Below are positions 11,295 to 22,285 of a stretch of DNA of 64,000 nucleotides, one piece after another; position 1 is the first letter of the stretch; each line of letters opens with the position of its first letter. The notes under the pieces are model-generated. The model did no database searches, was not told where the DNA came from, and saw only the letters and a list, made by a program, of their open reading frames with translations. Position numbers and translations under genes: made by a program. Origin of the DNA: Kitagawia praeruptora (Eukaryota > Streptophyta > Magnoliopsida > Apiales > Apiaceae); the NCBI GenBank assembly GCA_037693485.1, contig CM075350.1, positions 121,952,001-122,016,000 on the forward strand, read 5' to 3'.

Positions 11295-13381
11295 ACTTTG
11301 CTAGTCCCGAGCAAACTGAATATAACATAACCATATACTAGTACCACTTCCGTAGGTGATCACGGTTGCATTTGGCATATGCAACAAGCCCTTGGAACCC
11401 CTAGGTAGCCCTAGTGGACGAGTGAGGTCTCGTGAGGGTTTATAGTTGATGTACCCACAAAATCACAAAAATCACCAATAAACAAAAAAACTAACAATAC
11501 CTACTACTTAAACTAACTACTACACTCACGTGTCCGAGTCTTTTACTTTTAACTAAAATCAAACATATAGATCTATTCACCTTGTCATCCATTCTAACGA
11601 GCTAACAACCAATTCAAGAATCAAGATAACACACCTTGTGCAAAATGTAACCATGACATTAAAGCTCGAATGAATGCACTTCAATTGTGAACACTAGACA
11701 AGATTATCACAAAGCATATATGGCTTCACATTAAGAAGATGAAATTGTATGGTGAAAAATCTCACATCACTCAATTATGCATCACACAAGTATGGGTTAG
11801 AGATTTCACTCAACTCCAAGTCTAAATGCATGCGCTCTACTTGACCTTGCATGTTCACCTAAATTCCGGATTGCACCAAAAACAAGGAATTCATAAAATG
11901 GGTTGTAACGAGGCTTGGGTGAAGGTGAGAAAATTTAAGTTTAAGGAAGGTGTAAAAGTCTCGCTAGTTGAGTCAAAACGACACTTGCTTTCTTCATACA
12001 CCAAACTCTCAAACTAAAGCATATCTCCACTCATTTACAATTACAAAACACAACCACATTTACCAAGAAAAATTAAACAAAATAGAGTACAAAGATTATT
12101 GTTTTCTTTTTCTTTTCTTTTTTTCATTTTTTTTACATACCCCTTTACTTATTGTTTTTTTTTCTTTCTTTTTTTTAGCAAAGGGGATGCATAACATAAA
12201 TAAATACTACAAAGAACTTTGAACCACATCTAGATATACACAAACTAGTTCCCACTTACAATAAATAACATTATTCCTCTTCACAACATCTCCAAATTCT
12301 CATGCTCATCAATCAATTCTTTCCAAGACTTAACTAGCTCAACTAGGTCGAGAGTGAAGTATTTGGCTATGACTCATGTATAAAAGGGGAGAGTGACTAA
12401 GAAAAATATGGATATAAGCTTCAAAAGGGGTAACTAGGGATTACTTTCATGGTTCACAAGCTAAAAAGGCCAAAAAGGGTTATCCTAAAAAGAATTTCCT
12501 TATTATGGTGCATCCATAAATAAAGGTTTAATGCAAGCTCTAGAGCAACAAACATACAAAAAGATGGAGAAACACACAAGCAAAAGAAATCATCGTTCAA
12601 GGCCTCACAAGGTTTACGTTGTAATAACATCTTCTCGATTTGATTCCATGCATGCTAAGAGATAATCGTCATATTCACAATTTAATTACAACAATCTAGA
12701 CTTTTCATGTCATTTAAAGTGTGTGTGTGGCAATAAGGTGCATCAAACTTATAGATTCACATCAAATTGGTAATGCTAGACATGAAATAGGAGAAAACAA
12801 TGCTACAAGCTCACAGTGTCTTAAATTTTATGACTAAACTTGCTTCCAAATGCAAACGAGACGGACATACTTATTAATAATCCTTCCCCCACTTAAAACA
12901 TGACATGTCCTCATGCATGACAATAAAAACGAAGTAGAGATATGAGTGAAAGAGAACTCCCCTGAAAATAAATATCAAGGACCGGGAGCACCACTCATAT
13001 TTGTCAAAATTCATCTCCGAAAAATTGTAAGTCACGAATTATATTATGCCACACACCACAAACAAGCCCAACTAAAATAACCGCAACCCGATATCCAACC
13101 CCCTTAAAAGCCTGCAATACACTAATTAAGGAAATTGAAATAATAAAAATATTTGTTTTTGTTTTTTTAAATAAAATAAAATAAAATAAAACTAAAAATA
13201 AAAGAAAAATAAAAAATAAAATAACTAATCAATTAATAATAAAATCAAAAATCAAATTTAAAGCAAATTTAAAACTGATTATTAAATTTATAAAAATTAC
13301 TTATTTTAGGAAATTAAAACTAAAAATCAAAATAAAAAATACTAAACAAATGAATAAAAAAATCAAAATAAAATAAAACAA
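11295..13381. other. LARD interior, non-coding
   Basis: No coding region supported. T-rich low complexity lies at about 12100-12180, and an A/T run (aaaataaaataaaa type) lies at about 13140-13380. Nothing resembling pol was found on either strand. Confidence 0.6.
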
Positions 13382-13390
13382 AATGAAACA

Positions 13391-13665
13391 GGAAAAATGA
13401 CAAAATTAACTCTTTTATTATAAAATTTTACTAAAATGACGACTTTGAGATTAGTGGCCAATAATGACCGTTTGGATCTGCCGTCGCCAATTGCGTATTA
13501 AGATTCATATACATACAACCTCCTCCTATACATACAACCTGTATTCACGAGCTACTGCAATCCTCACACCGAACTTGTAATCTACAACTAACATTCATGA
13601 AATTTAAACCTTAGTAATCTATATTCATGTGTATACAAGTATAATCAACCTTTGTAATATATGTG

Positions 13666-13701
<36 letters not shown>

Positions 13702-13997
13702 ATGTATCGTCAGCGATGCAACAACGAACAAAATGAAGATATATTCAAGTATCTGCAATACCCTACTGACTCTTGCGTATTGAGGTAATACTCCTTTCCC
13801 CATTGCGTATTATTCTGGATACCCTATCCCCACTTGCGTATTTGGTTCAAAAAAAGGTGAATACTCCCTTGTACAATGCGTAATCATGATACCCTTATAG
13901 TGAATGCGTAATCAATCGGTTAGAAATGTCCACAAATCTGAAATCGGTTATTTTGGTTTATTTTATTTAGAAAAGCGGTTAAACTTGTCAATTACCC
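13391..13997. mobile_element. Mutator-like MITE nested in the LARD
   Basis: A 607-bp segment flanked by a perfect 9-bp direct repeat AATGAAACA (13382-13390 and 13998-14006), the TSD length of Mutator-like elements. The left end reads ggaaaaatgacaaaattaac. The inverted right end reads gggtaattgacaagtttaac, giving about 15 matches in 22. It has no coding capacity. The interior holds about six copies of the word tgcgtatt or tgcgtaat and a TA/TG microsatellite. Confidence 0.75.
13664..13705. repeat. (TA)n(TG)n microsatellite
   Basis: A compound dinucleotide repeat, atatatatat followed by about a dozen TG units, inside the MITE. Confidence 0.9.
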
Positions 13998-14029
13998 AAT
14001 GAAACAGGGGTGAGGGTAGACTGTTGGTT

Positions 14030-15010
14030 TGAATAGGCGTGGGGGTTGAACAGGGGAATTAAAGGGATGGAGGTTGAAGGAGGGGGTGAACGGTAGAGGT
14101 GTGTTGTTGTGAGTGGGAAAGGAATAAAAGGGCGGTGGTAAGGGCGGTGACTATGTGGCGGAGTTGCAGCGGTGGACGGAGGAGGCGCGGTGGAGCAGTT
14201 CGGAGAAGATGGGTTGAAGGCTAATGTAATGTGAGGGAGATGATGGGCGAAATTGGAGTCGCGAGGTGTACAATGGTGAAGCTGCAGCGGAGATGGCGAA
14301 GAACGGTGGTGGTTCGATGGAGCAGCGGCGTTGGGGAGTGAAGGAGGAGGCTGGTAGTAGATGGTGCTGTTGGACGGTGGAAGAATGGAGGTAGGTCGAT
14401 TGAATGAAAGAGGAAATGCTGTCGTGGTGAAAGGAGGGGGAATTGGCGTGGGGGGGTTGCATGAGATGGAAGCAAATGGTGTTTGAATGGCGGAGGGGAG
14501 AGACGTAGCAGGGGTGGAAGGTTGTTGGTGGAGTTGATGTGGGAGGGATGTTGATTGTTGTTTAATGGAGAAGGCTGTTGGTTGGAACAGTGGGGTGGTC
14601 GACAGGAGATGAAAGGGGTAAATGGTGTGGTGGTAGAGAACAGGGAATGGAGAGAAGGAGAAGAAGGATGGAGAGAACAGGGGTGAATGGCTGGAGTGTT
14701 GACTGTGATTTGCAGCGATGGATGGATGTAGAGGCGAGTGGAGGCGGAAGGAATGGAATGGGATGTGGAGTGAATTCTGGTTGTGAATTCGGAGGAGGTT
14801 TTGTAGGTGGTGTTGGAAGTGGGTGGAAGGTGGAGATGGAACGAAGAGGAGAGATGGTGGCTGTTGTGCGTAGCATCGGATGGCGTTTGGTTGGAGTGGT
14901 GAGATTGTGCTGATGGGACGGAATGAAAGATGGAGGAGGAAGTTAAGAATGGTGGTCGTGATTGTGCTATGGGATGGCTGCAGGTTCGGTGGAGGCGCGG
15001 TTGCTGGTTA
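14030..15010. repeat. Strand-asymmetric G-rich segment of the LARD
   Basis: For about 1 kb the plus strand is dominated by G and A with GGTGG and GGAGG words, and its complement is pyrimidine-rich. The long Ser/Pro/His-rich reading frames on the minus strand (up to 298 codons) are low-complexity by-products. I see no domain or homology in them. The segment is unlike the AT-rich remainder of the interior and may be captured DNA or an expanded repeat. Confidence 0.5.
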
Positions 15011-15054
15011 CAAAAGGAGAGTAGAGAGAAGGATTGTAATTGCAACCTATTTTT

Positions 15055-15215
15055 TTTTAGAGAGTGCACAGCCCGTGCAATTGGAGGAGCAGCAGATTTA
15101 TTCACGGTCTGTTGCACGGCCGTGCACAGGCCCGTGAATAAATCTTCTTAAACATGTTGCAATGCCTCTAAAATCTCACAGTCTGATAAGCAATTTCACG
15201 GCCGTGCAGAACCAA
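15055..15215. repeat. Cluster of CACGGCCGTG palindromic words
   Basis: Within 160 bp the words gcccgtgcaat, tgcacggccgtgcac, ggcccgtgaat and ttcacggccgtgcag occur. Related words lie in both LTRs near 10915-11035 and 17709-17830. Confidence 0.6.
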
Positions 15216-15580
15216 AAATCACACAAAAAATTATAAATGATCCCCATTTTTTTTCTTTTTCTTTTTCTTTTTCTTTTTTTCTTTTTTTTTTTTTAAAAAA
15301 AAGCACATAAATCCTTGAATGCTTGAATAAAATAGTCAATCCTGAAAACATGAACAAACACATCAAGGCAAGTGGAATAAATATAAAAATTATAAAAATT
15401 AGAATTAACGATACTAAATATTATTGAGCGAGGAATATTTTTTTTTTAAACTCTATTATAATCTAACACACACATAAAAATATATAAATACATGCGTACC
15501 TTGGGTTGCCTCCCAAAAAGCGCTCTGTTTATTGTCGTTGGCTCGACTTATTTATACAACTATTATAACTAATGAGGTGA
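15216..15580. other. Low-complexity T-rich and non-coding stretch
   Basis: CTTTTT repeats at about 15245-15300, followed by AT-rich sequence up to the gag remnant stop. No gene seen. Confidence 0.5.
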
Positions 15581-16567
15581 TCAAAAAGCAAATAAATGCA
15601 CATACCTACGAATCAATAATAAAAATAAGGTGTGCAAATATACATTTGATCCATAAAAATATAAAATTATTTTTATGATCTTCACATCTTCGGGAGACTT
15701 TGAAAAGGCAAAATAGTTAAAAAAATCGTCAGAATAATCATTATAACTACGACTCAAAAATTGTTCCCAAATTGGATCCTTATATACCCAAGCAAAAATT
15801 TCAACCTCATCAATCTTAAGCTCAAATTCCTTCTCAATTTCAATTGGACATTCATCAATTTTTATCTCATCTACCAATTCATTAAGCACAAAAGTATTTT
15901 CTATGTTTGGTAGATCCTCAACTACATCCAATTTATCATTGTCAAGCTTAGGGCAATCGTCAACTAAACAAGCAAATTCATCATGCACAACATTTTCATC
16001 AATAACAAAACAAGAATCATGATTAGTAGGAGAATTGACCTCCTCTAATCGACTCACGGTTTGGGCTAGTTGACTCACTTGCTCTTCCAAGTTGGATATG
16101 AATTGAGAAGTGCTCTTTTCCAAGTTAGATATGCTTTGAGAAGTGGTGTTTTGGAATTGGAGGTTGTTTGCCGCCATTTGTTTAATCATCTCCTCTAATG
16201 ATGATAAGGAAGATGAAGAAGACCCTTGATGGTCTTGGGAATTATATCGCGGATCATAGCATCGATTTTCAAAAGCAAATTGGAGGTTGTTTACCGCCAT
16301 TTATTTTATCATCTCCTCTAATGATGATAAGGAGGAAGATGAAGAAGACCCTTGATGGTCTTGGGAATTCTATTGCGGATCATAACATTGATTTTCAAGA
16401 GCATATGAATAATCAATGCTAGAAGGGTAAGGATCATAGCATGAGTTTGTAGAATATAAAGAATTCACCTGATACGCATTAAAATTCTGAAAAGAATTAA
16501 AATCTTGATATCGTTCTTAATCATAGGTGAAATCTTGAGCGTTATTCCAACCAAAATAGTTATCCAT
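15581..16567 (-). pseudogene. LARD gag remnant
   Basis: The minus-strand frame starts MDNYFGWNNAQDF at 16567 and carries at least two stop codons before a 239-codon open part (16300-15581). The open part includes a Ser run, then EEMIKQMAANNLQF and a heptad-rich stretch with QVSQLAQTVSRLEE. This last block resembles the C-terminal part of Gag in Athila-like Gypsy elements. An acidic tail follows. No zinc knuckle and no protease are present. The start lies about 150 bp downstream of the primer site, as expected for gag. Confidence 0.55.
16155..16400. repeat. 123-bp tandem duplication in the gag remnant
   Basis: Two copies starting at 16155 and 16278 share aattggaggttgttt, ccgccattt, catctcctctaatgatgat and gacccttgatggtcttggga. 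They differ by scattered substitutions and a 3-bp indel. Confidence 0.85.
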
Positions 16568-16713
16568 CGTCTCCTGAAAGAGTTAGTTCATGTCTATATC
16601 CAATAAACATGAAGACACACCAATAACAAAAAACAAAGAAAGAAAAAAAACTATATACAAAGATAAAATCTAAACTATAAGAAACAATTAACTCGAAATT
16701 AATATTGTTGCCT

Positions 16714-16731
16714 TCCCCGGCAGCGGCGCCA
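16714..16731 (-). other. LARD primer binding site, tRNA-Asp type
   Basis: On the minus strand, three bases after the 5' LTR, the sequence is tggcgccgctgccgggga. It differs by one base from the complement of the plant tRNA-Asp(GUC) 3' end. Confidence 0.85.
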
Positions 16732-16733
16732 AT

Positions 16734-18069
16734 TTGAAGGTAGTGTTTTTCGAAGTTCGTTCACAGGGAAGGACTATCAATATTGATTTCAAGTATATTA
16801 TTTCTTACAATTTAGATGTATGGACAATGGGGGGTTTTGAGTTTGGTTGAGGTGTTTTATCAAACACCTTGCCTACAAGAAATAAAATGCTAGGGAAATA
16901 TAACTAGGTAAATGTCAATCATCCAATTTACCAACACAACAACACAATGAGTAAATTAACAAGATAAGAGATATTTGACTCAAGGATTATGGAAACTCAA
17001 GCACTTCAACCCAATAAGAAAAATATATCCAACTCTACCTAACCAAGATAATTGGTGAAGCACACAATCACTTATTTCTCTTCTAAAAACAATAATTTAG
17101 TGAAGCATATAAATTAGCTCTCTTGATACTAGCTACCAATAATGAAGCACTACTAGTATAACCAAATCAAGGAATTAAACAAAGAGAGGCTAGGACAAAC
17201 CCAAGGATGAGAAGCTCAACCCAGGTATTTGTACTTGAATCTTGAAGTTTAGGCACGCCAAACCTTGTGCTACTACAATGAATGTACTAACAATTACGGA
17301 TTAGCACAAACAATTAGCAATTGATATTACAAGAAGAGCAAGATGAAGCAACTTACAAATCTTCAAGCAAAATCATAAACAATACATCACAAGTATTCAA
17401 GATAGAGTGAAATAGATCTTACTTAAAATGAATTGGGTTTTGTACAAGAAATCCTTCCTTGAGCCAAATAAATGAAGTTAGTTACTCATAATCAATGCTA
17501 GATTACAAGTAACCAATGTTCTTCCTCCTACTCTAATTATATTTACAAGATGAGACTACAAGATAAGGTTAGGTTAGATGTGAAGATAAGATGTGTTATG
17601 AAGATAAGAGATGACTTCCCCCAAAATACTATCTAAATAACCAATTTGGAAGAGGGGCAAAACAGTCAATTCCCATTCTTTTTGGCTCAGCACAAAACTC
17701 ACACTCAGGTGCACGGCCATGCACAGGAGTGTGCATAAATCTGCACTAAGTTACAAAGAACTCACACCCAACTGCACGGCCGTGGATATTTTCTGCAATG
17801 CTTACACACCCTTCGGGACCGTGCAAAATAAATGTGCACTTTTGGAACTTCAAATTCTCGCACTTTCAACCTCCAACTTCTTGATCAAGCATCTCCACTT
17901 CTAGTCTTGACAAATTTTTCCATTTAAGCTCCAAAATAAGGATTCTTTCCAACAATTAAGCAAGTGGCACTACAAATGGAAACAAAGCAAATACAAGTAA
18001 AATGCTCATGAAACTAAAATAAAATCGGGAAAAAGAAATACAAAATCGTGTATAAAATACACATTATCA
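16734..18069 (-). repeat. LARD 5' LTR (right copy)
   Basis: 1336 bp, the partner of 9943-11277. It is followed by AATAT (18070-18074), the target duplication. Confidence 0.93.
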
Positions 18070-18074
18070 AATAT

Positions 18075-18441
18075 GCAAGCCCAGGTACAGCCTAATGGGA
18101 GCTGGTGGTAGAAGAAAGAATCAGCTCGAGTTTGGTGGATTTACACGAATACATAATGAAGCAGAGGTTGTTCAACAAAAAATATGAAGCTAAGGATACA
18201 TGGCTAGCCGCTTGGATAAATAAATTTTTGTAGCTATGGCAACGAAGAAGAAGAATTAAAGAAGTCAAGTCAGGATAGTACAGAAAACGGAGTAGCTTCA
18301 ATCAGGAGCAGCACCTTGAGCTAAGTTTTCTGTTTTATTTTATTATTTAATTCTGCAAATAGGTATACATTTTATGCCATGCATGCATTAAGTATTTAAT
18401 TGAATATAGAAAATTCATGTTAGAAATCCAAACCAGACATA
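18075..18441. other. Unassigned sequence between LARD and Helitron-2
   Basis: This is the continuation of the DNA left of 9943, which the LARD split. No gene recognised. Its last base is the A of the AT target dinucleotide used by Helitron-2. Confidence 0.4.
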
Positions 18442-18785
18442 TCTATATATCTATATAAAGCAATATCTTGGATGAATGACGTGGCAGGCCTAAACTTCCT
18501 CCAACCCAAATTCTTTCATTTTGCAGCTTTCTCCCACTTTGGCCTATTTTTTATTTTTAAAAGTAAAACTTTTCAACTCCTACATTCAGTCGATCTCCGA
18601 ATTTGGCCTTTACATCTTTCAGAAACCGTATATAGATATATACTACTAGACTATATACGCCTTCTTGCCTCCCCAAAAGTTAATTTAATATGGAAATTCA
18701 GAGATCTTTGCCGGTTAGGTGCTTTAGTAACTGAAAACCCATCGACTACTCTCCAATTGAGTATATATATTCGCAACCGGTAGCA

Positions 18786-20484
18786 ATGGTACATATCCAC
18801 AGGTTATTGGAGAAGGTGCGTTTTATTTTACATTTTATTTTTTGTTTTCGGTTCTTCAATAAGAAAGATGTTGGATAAATTGATTTAGTGGTGTATGTCA
18901 AATTCATTGCTTATGTTTTTTCATGGTGATTTAAGCGTTTTTTATGATTTGTGGTCATTTTCTGTCCTTTTTGTGCTCAAATTCCCATTATATGTATATT
19001 TGTATGTATATGTGTTTGTTTTGTTGCTTATTTTGTGCAGTTTGTTGTGGCTTATGATTAAATTTTACAAAGCTCCAATTTTGAAGTACTTGTGTATGTA
19101 TGTAGTTTAACATAATTGTTAGTTTGTGCATTTAATTTGGTAGGATTGTCAGAGGTTAGATATAGTTGAATTTGCATAAATAGAAATTTCTACAACTCAA
19201 GTTTAGATATAGTTGAATTTGTATGAAAAATTTTGTGGCTCATGCTTTTAAATTCCTATTAGTGATATACTGATATTCATGTGGTTTATTCAAGTTACTT
19301 TTACTTTTGAATGCTTGAAATTTATTGTAGTGTTGATCCAGTGATCTAGATTGCGATTAGCCTGAGAGGCATAAGCTTTAATTTTCAATTTGTAACTGGT
19401 CCGCCCGATATGGTGGATAACTTAGTTTGGGCATGGAGGTTAAATGTTAGAATAGTGTAATAAAAGGGGGAAGATTTTTATGTCTTGGTATCATTCCTTC
19501 AGCTCTTTTTTGTTTAAATTGTAGATGTTAGAATTTGGATTAACTGGTTTAGCAATGTATGCCAATTTGATTGTTCATATTTTTGCATAGTGACTTACGT
19601 TCTTCTTGTAATATATGCTATTTTAATATGTTCATTTGGAAAATTTGTGTTTTAATCATGGGTAATCTTTAGTTCTTTATATGGGGATTGGTTTGCTGGT
19701 GGCTAACTTATTCTAGGCTGGTACAGATATGACATTCAGTTACCTTTCTGATTTGAAGGGAGAAACTATAAATGGTGTTGATTTGATGTTTAGGGTCTTG
19801 CTTCCATGATATGTACATACAGATGACGGTAGCCGGACAAAGTCTTCACCGGCTAATATTCAATTGCCTAAAGTAGGGCCTGCTTCAGCTGCAGCTATGC
19901 ATACATAAGTTGTCACACGGGTATCTCTTTTATTCAACCAACTTCAGATACGCGTTTCATTTTTCTGACTGTTCCACTTGCAAATCAGATTTATTAGGAT
20001 TTTTTTTTTGCTAAGTAAGTTATTAGGATTTTTAATTGCATGCAGTTAAGGTTTTGGCAAAGTGTTAGTTGTTCGGGTTTGCCTTTAGGATTGTGACATT
20101 ATTTCAAACTTTGGTGGCATTTTACATGTAGGAAAGATGCTTGATCTGATTTAGTCATATAAGTTGTAGCTTTACCATGTCAACTGGTACTTGGTCTTTT
20201 TGGCATCTCTCTGTCCGAATTTAACATGTACCATAATATTTGTACAGAGCATGAGCCACGAAGAAACGTCTAGCACATTCTTATAATAGCTTGATCCTAT
20301 TGAATAAATTTAAACTGAAAGGAATTTTCTTTTGCAGGATCCTTTAGACAACACTAAACCCATGACAACATTCAGATCATTTGATGAACCTACTAAACGT
20401 GTGATAGTTCGCACCCCTGTTCGTAGCAAAAGTGTGCTATCAGCTTTCTTTGTTAAACAAAAGGGAAAGAAATTAAAGACATAA
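18786..20484 (+). pseudogene. Exon-like fragments of an unrecognised gene in Helitron-2
   Basis: The best piece is 20338-20484. It follows a good acceptor (ttttcttttgcag) and encodes 48 residues ending SAFFVKQKGKKLKT and a stop, with a basic C-terminus. A possible first exon begins with ATG at 18786 (MVHIHRLLEK) and ends before GT at 18816. A middle exon may start at 19823 after an acceptor. I do not recognise the protein. Exon-sized open pieces bounded by splice signals in a Helitron are typical of captured host sequence, but the exon set is a guess. Confidence 0.3.
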
Positions 20485-20539
20485 GGACTTGGATATGTCA
20501 GCTACAGAGGACTCTTAGGGCCCTTGCTTCATGTCCAGC

Positions 20540-20896
20540 AGGGGATTTTGTATTTGTGCCTTGGAGTGGGAATATATTAGTTGAATAAAGATGATTTTAA
20601 GTCGACTGATACGAATTTGATTGTTGATGCTCTGTATTTTTGGTATCGTGATAATGTGTACAATTGGGTATGGTGATACTACTCCGAATAATACTGTGAC
20701 GAATTTGTTTTTGGTTATGTTTGTGTTGATTGGTTTTGGGTTTATTGATTTTTTGTTAAGTGGGATGGTTAGCTATGTTCTTGATTTGCAAGAGAATCAT
20801 CACTTGAGAACTTTTAAAGTTAGGGTTGATCAGTGTCGATCGTATGTAGTTGATTTTGAATTTAAGAAAGGGAATGCAGGATACACAACCTATTAA
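20540..20896 (+). pseudogene. Two-pore K+ channel (TPK/KCO) fragment
   Basis: The fragment encodes the second pore region of a plant tandem-pore potassium channel, a vacuolar-membrane family. VDALYF is followed by CTIGYGDTTP, which contains the GYGD selectivity filter. Next come the last membrane helix (LFLVMFVLIGFGFIDFLLSGMVSYVLDLQE) and part of the cytosolic tail. The upstream CLGVGIY piece is interrupted by an in-frame TAG, and a small indel near 20630 shifts the frame between VDALYF and the filter. The first pore, 14-3-3 motif and EF hands are missing. It lies within Helitron-2, so it is a captured, dead copy. Confidence 0.75.
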
Positions 20897-20899
20897 ACG

Positions 20900-22250
20900 T
20901 TTATTGATGTGATGTAAAAAATATAAATGTGTTATTTTAAAAAAGTTTTGAGAAGCTATTTATATAACTCCGATTAATTGTATGGTAGGCTATTAACCTC
21001 CCTATTATATCTTACTGTTTGAACTGGGGAACCAGCTTTGGTGTGTTTACCCAATTAAATCTCCTATCATGATTGACTCATGGGATTCAGATTGTGAGTG
21101 TAAAGTATTGTAACATGCTACAGTCTGGAACTCATGTCTTGTATACTGCACTCAAACTAATAGCTTAAATTTTGCTCCACCCAACATGGACAAACTTTAT
21201 CCAGCTACCAACCATTATTGCTACTCAGGAGCTATTTCCTTGCAAAGCACATACTTGCAGCGGTGCCTATCTCAGCTAGCACGGCATCAAAGGACTCTTA
21301 GAATTCGGCTAAGGCGCCAAAGGAAGGAACCTGACAATAACGACAGGACCACTGTAGTAGCTTTGATTGCAAAGAAAATCACCAAACTTGATAGGCTACG
21401 CCAAAAAATTATTATATTGAGTAAAAAAGAATCCAATAAGACAGTCAAGGCCAACAAGCATTTCAAGCGCTGCAGATTATGTGATTTTACGTACAAGCAC
21501 CTGTACAGATAATTAACCTTCAACGTATAGCTGGATTCCTGCAATCAAATGGTATGACCCCTACTCTCCTGACAACTTAGTATAAATTCTGAAAACAAAT
21601 GATCGCTAAGAAAATGTAATTGTTGAAGTTGAAATCCTTTCCAAGAAAGCTATCTAAATGTGTGCATAACTGTATTTAGAAGATATTCACTGTTGGAACA
21701 TTGTCTTTTATTTTTATAATACAACACACAATTGCTAATTTATTGAGGGTTGAATCTTAAAAAGGGACATTGCTTATTACAAATTAGCCATAGAGAAATG
21801 ACAACACACTTTTAAAACCGGCACAATCTTAGCACCAACAGTTGATAATAAAAGCTACTCCGTATAATTCAACTTAGATCTTTTAATCCACTCTTCTGTG
21901 TCAAAATTATTAAGTAGGCACCAAAGTTGTACATGCACTGGCTTTTAAAGTATAAGCTTATTCTATCTGTTTTATATTTAATTGTGCACTTTTTATGACT
22001 TAATACAATACAAAACTAAGTAATAATAACTACCTTGGACACAATCTTCAATTTATTCGTAATGTAATTCTATTAGCTTACAAATATAATGCATAACTTG
22101 GATTTGTGGATATTTACTTATTAGAACCATGAAAGTGTACATTCATGTTTAACTTCAATGTTATCGATCGGTGCATTATTCGTGTCTATATGACGGAAAA
22201 GTTCATTTGATCCTCAACCTCAAAATATCAATGTGCGACTCTCAATTGTT
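20900..22250. other. Helitron-2 3' half, no recognised gene
   Basis: AT-rich sequence. A 108-codon basic reading frame at 21186-21512 has no recognisable domain and is not called. Nothing else is supported. Confidence 0.4.
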
Positions 22251-22255
22251 TCACA

Positions 22256-22285
22256 AACCGCGCGAAGCGCGGTTAATTCACCTAG
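22256..22285 (+). other. Helitron-2 3' terminal hairpin and CTAG end
   Basis: A perfect stem ccgcgc/gcgcgg with loop gaa (22258-22272), extended by AA/TT, lies about 9 bp before CTAG. This is the rolling-circle termination signal. Confidence 0.9.

Larger units (their letters stand above)
9943..18069 (-). mobile_element. Non-autonomous LTR retrotransposon (LARD type)
   Basis: Two direct repeats, 9943-11277 and 16734-18069, begin TG and end CA. They are flanked by the 5-bp target duplication AATAT (9938-9942 and 18070-18074). The element reads on the minus strand: a primer site like the 3' end of plant tRNA-Asp lies next to the right LTR, and a purine tract lies next to the left LTR. The 5.4-kb interior has no protease, RT or integrase, only a gag remnant, so the element depended on others. 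The tRNA-Asp primer suggests an Athila-like Gypsy relative. By eye the LTRs differ at about 20-25 of 1335 sites, which points to a recent insertion. Confidence 0.92.
18442..22285 (+). mobile_element. Helitron-2, non-autonomous, with captured gene fragments
   Basis: The left end reads A|TCTATATATCTATATAAAG, followed shortly by gacgtggca, a common plant Helitron 5' pattern. The right end has the hairpin ccgcgcgaagcgcgg (22258-22272), then a short spacer and CTAG (22282-22285) followed by T. Insertion is thus between A (18441) and T (22286), as the Helitron mechanism requires. The 3.8-kb interior has no Rep or helicase. It contains intron-like sequence, exon-like pieces of an unknown gene and a two-pore K+ channel fragment. 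Confidence 0.85.

Noticed and set aside
14221..15117. A 298-codon Ser/Pro/His-rich reading frame on the minus strand
   Set aside because: It is a low-complexity translation of the pyrimidine-rich strand in the LARD interior, with overlapping frames of the same kind and no domain.
16714..16731. tRNA gene matching the primer sites
   Set aside because: Only the 18-base primer complement is present, with no cloverleaf. The same holds at 42158 and 63095; no tRNA or rRNA gene was seen in the window.
21186..21512. A 108-codon basic reading frame in Helitron-2
   Set aside because: No recognisable domain, splice context or start-site support; such a length is possible by chance here.
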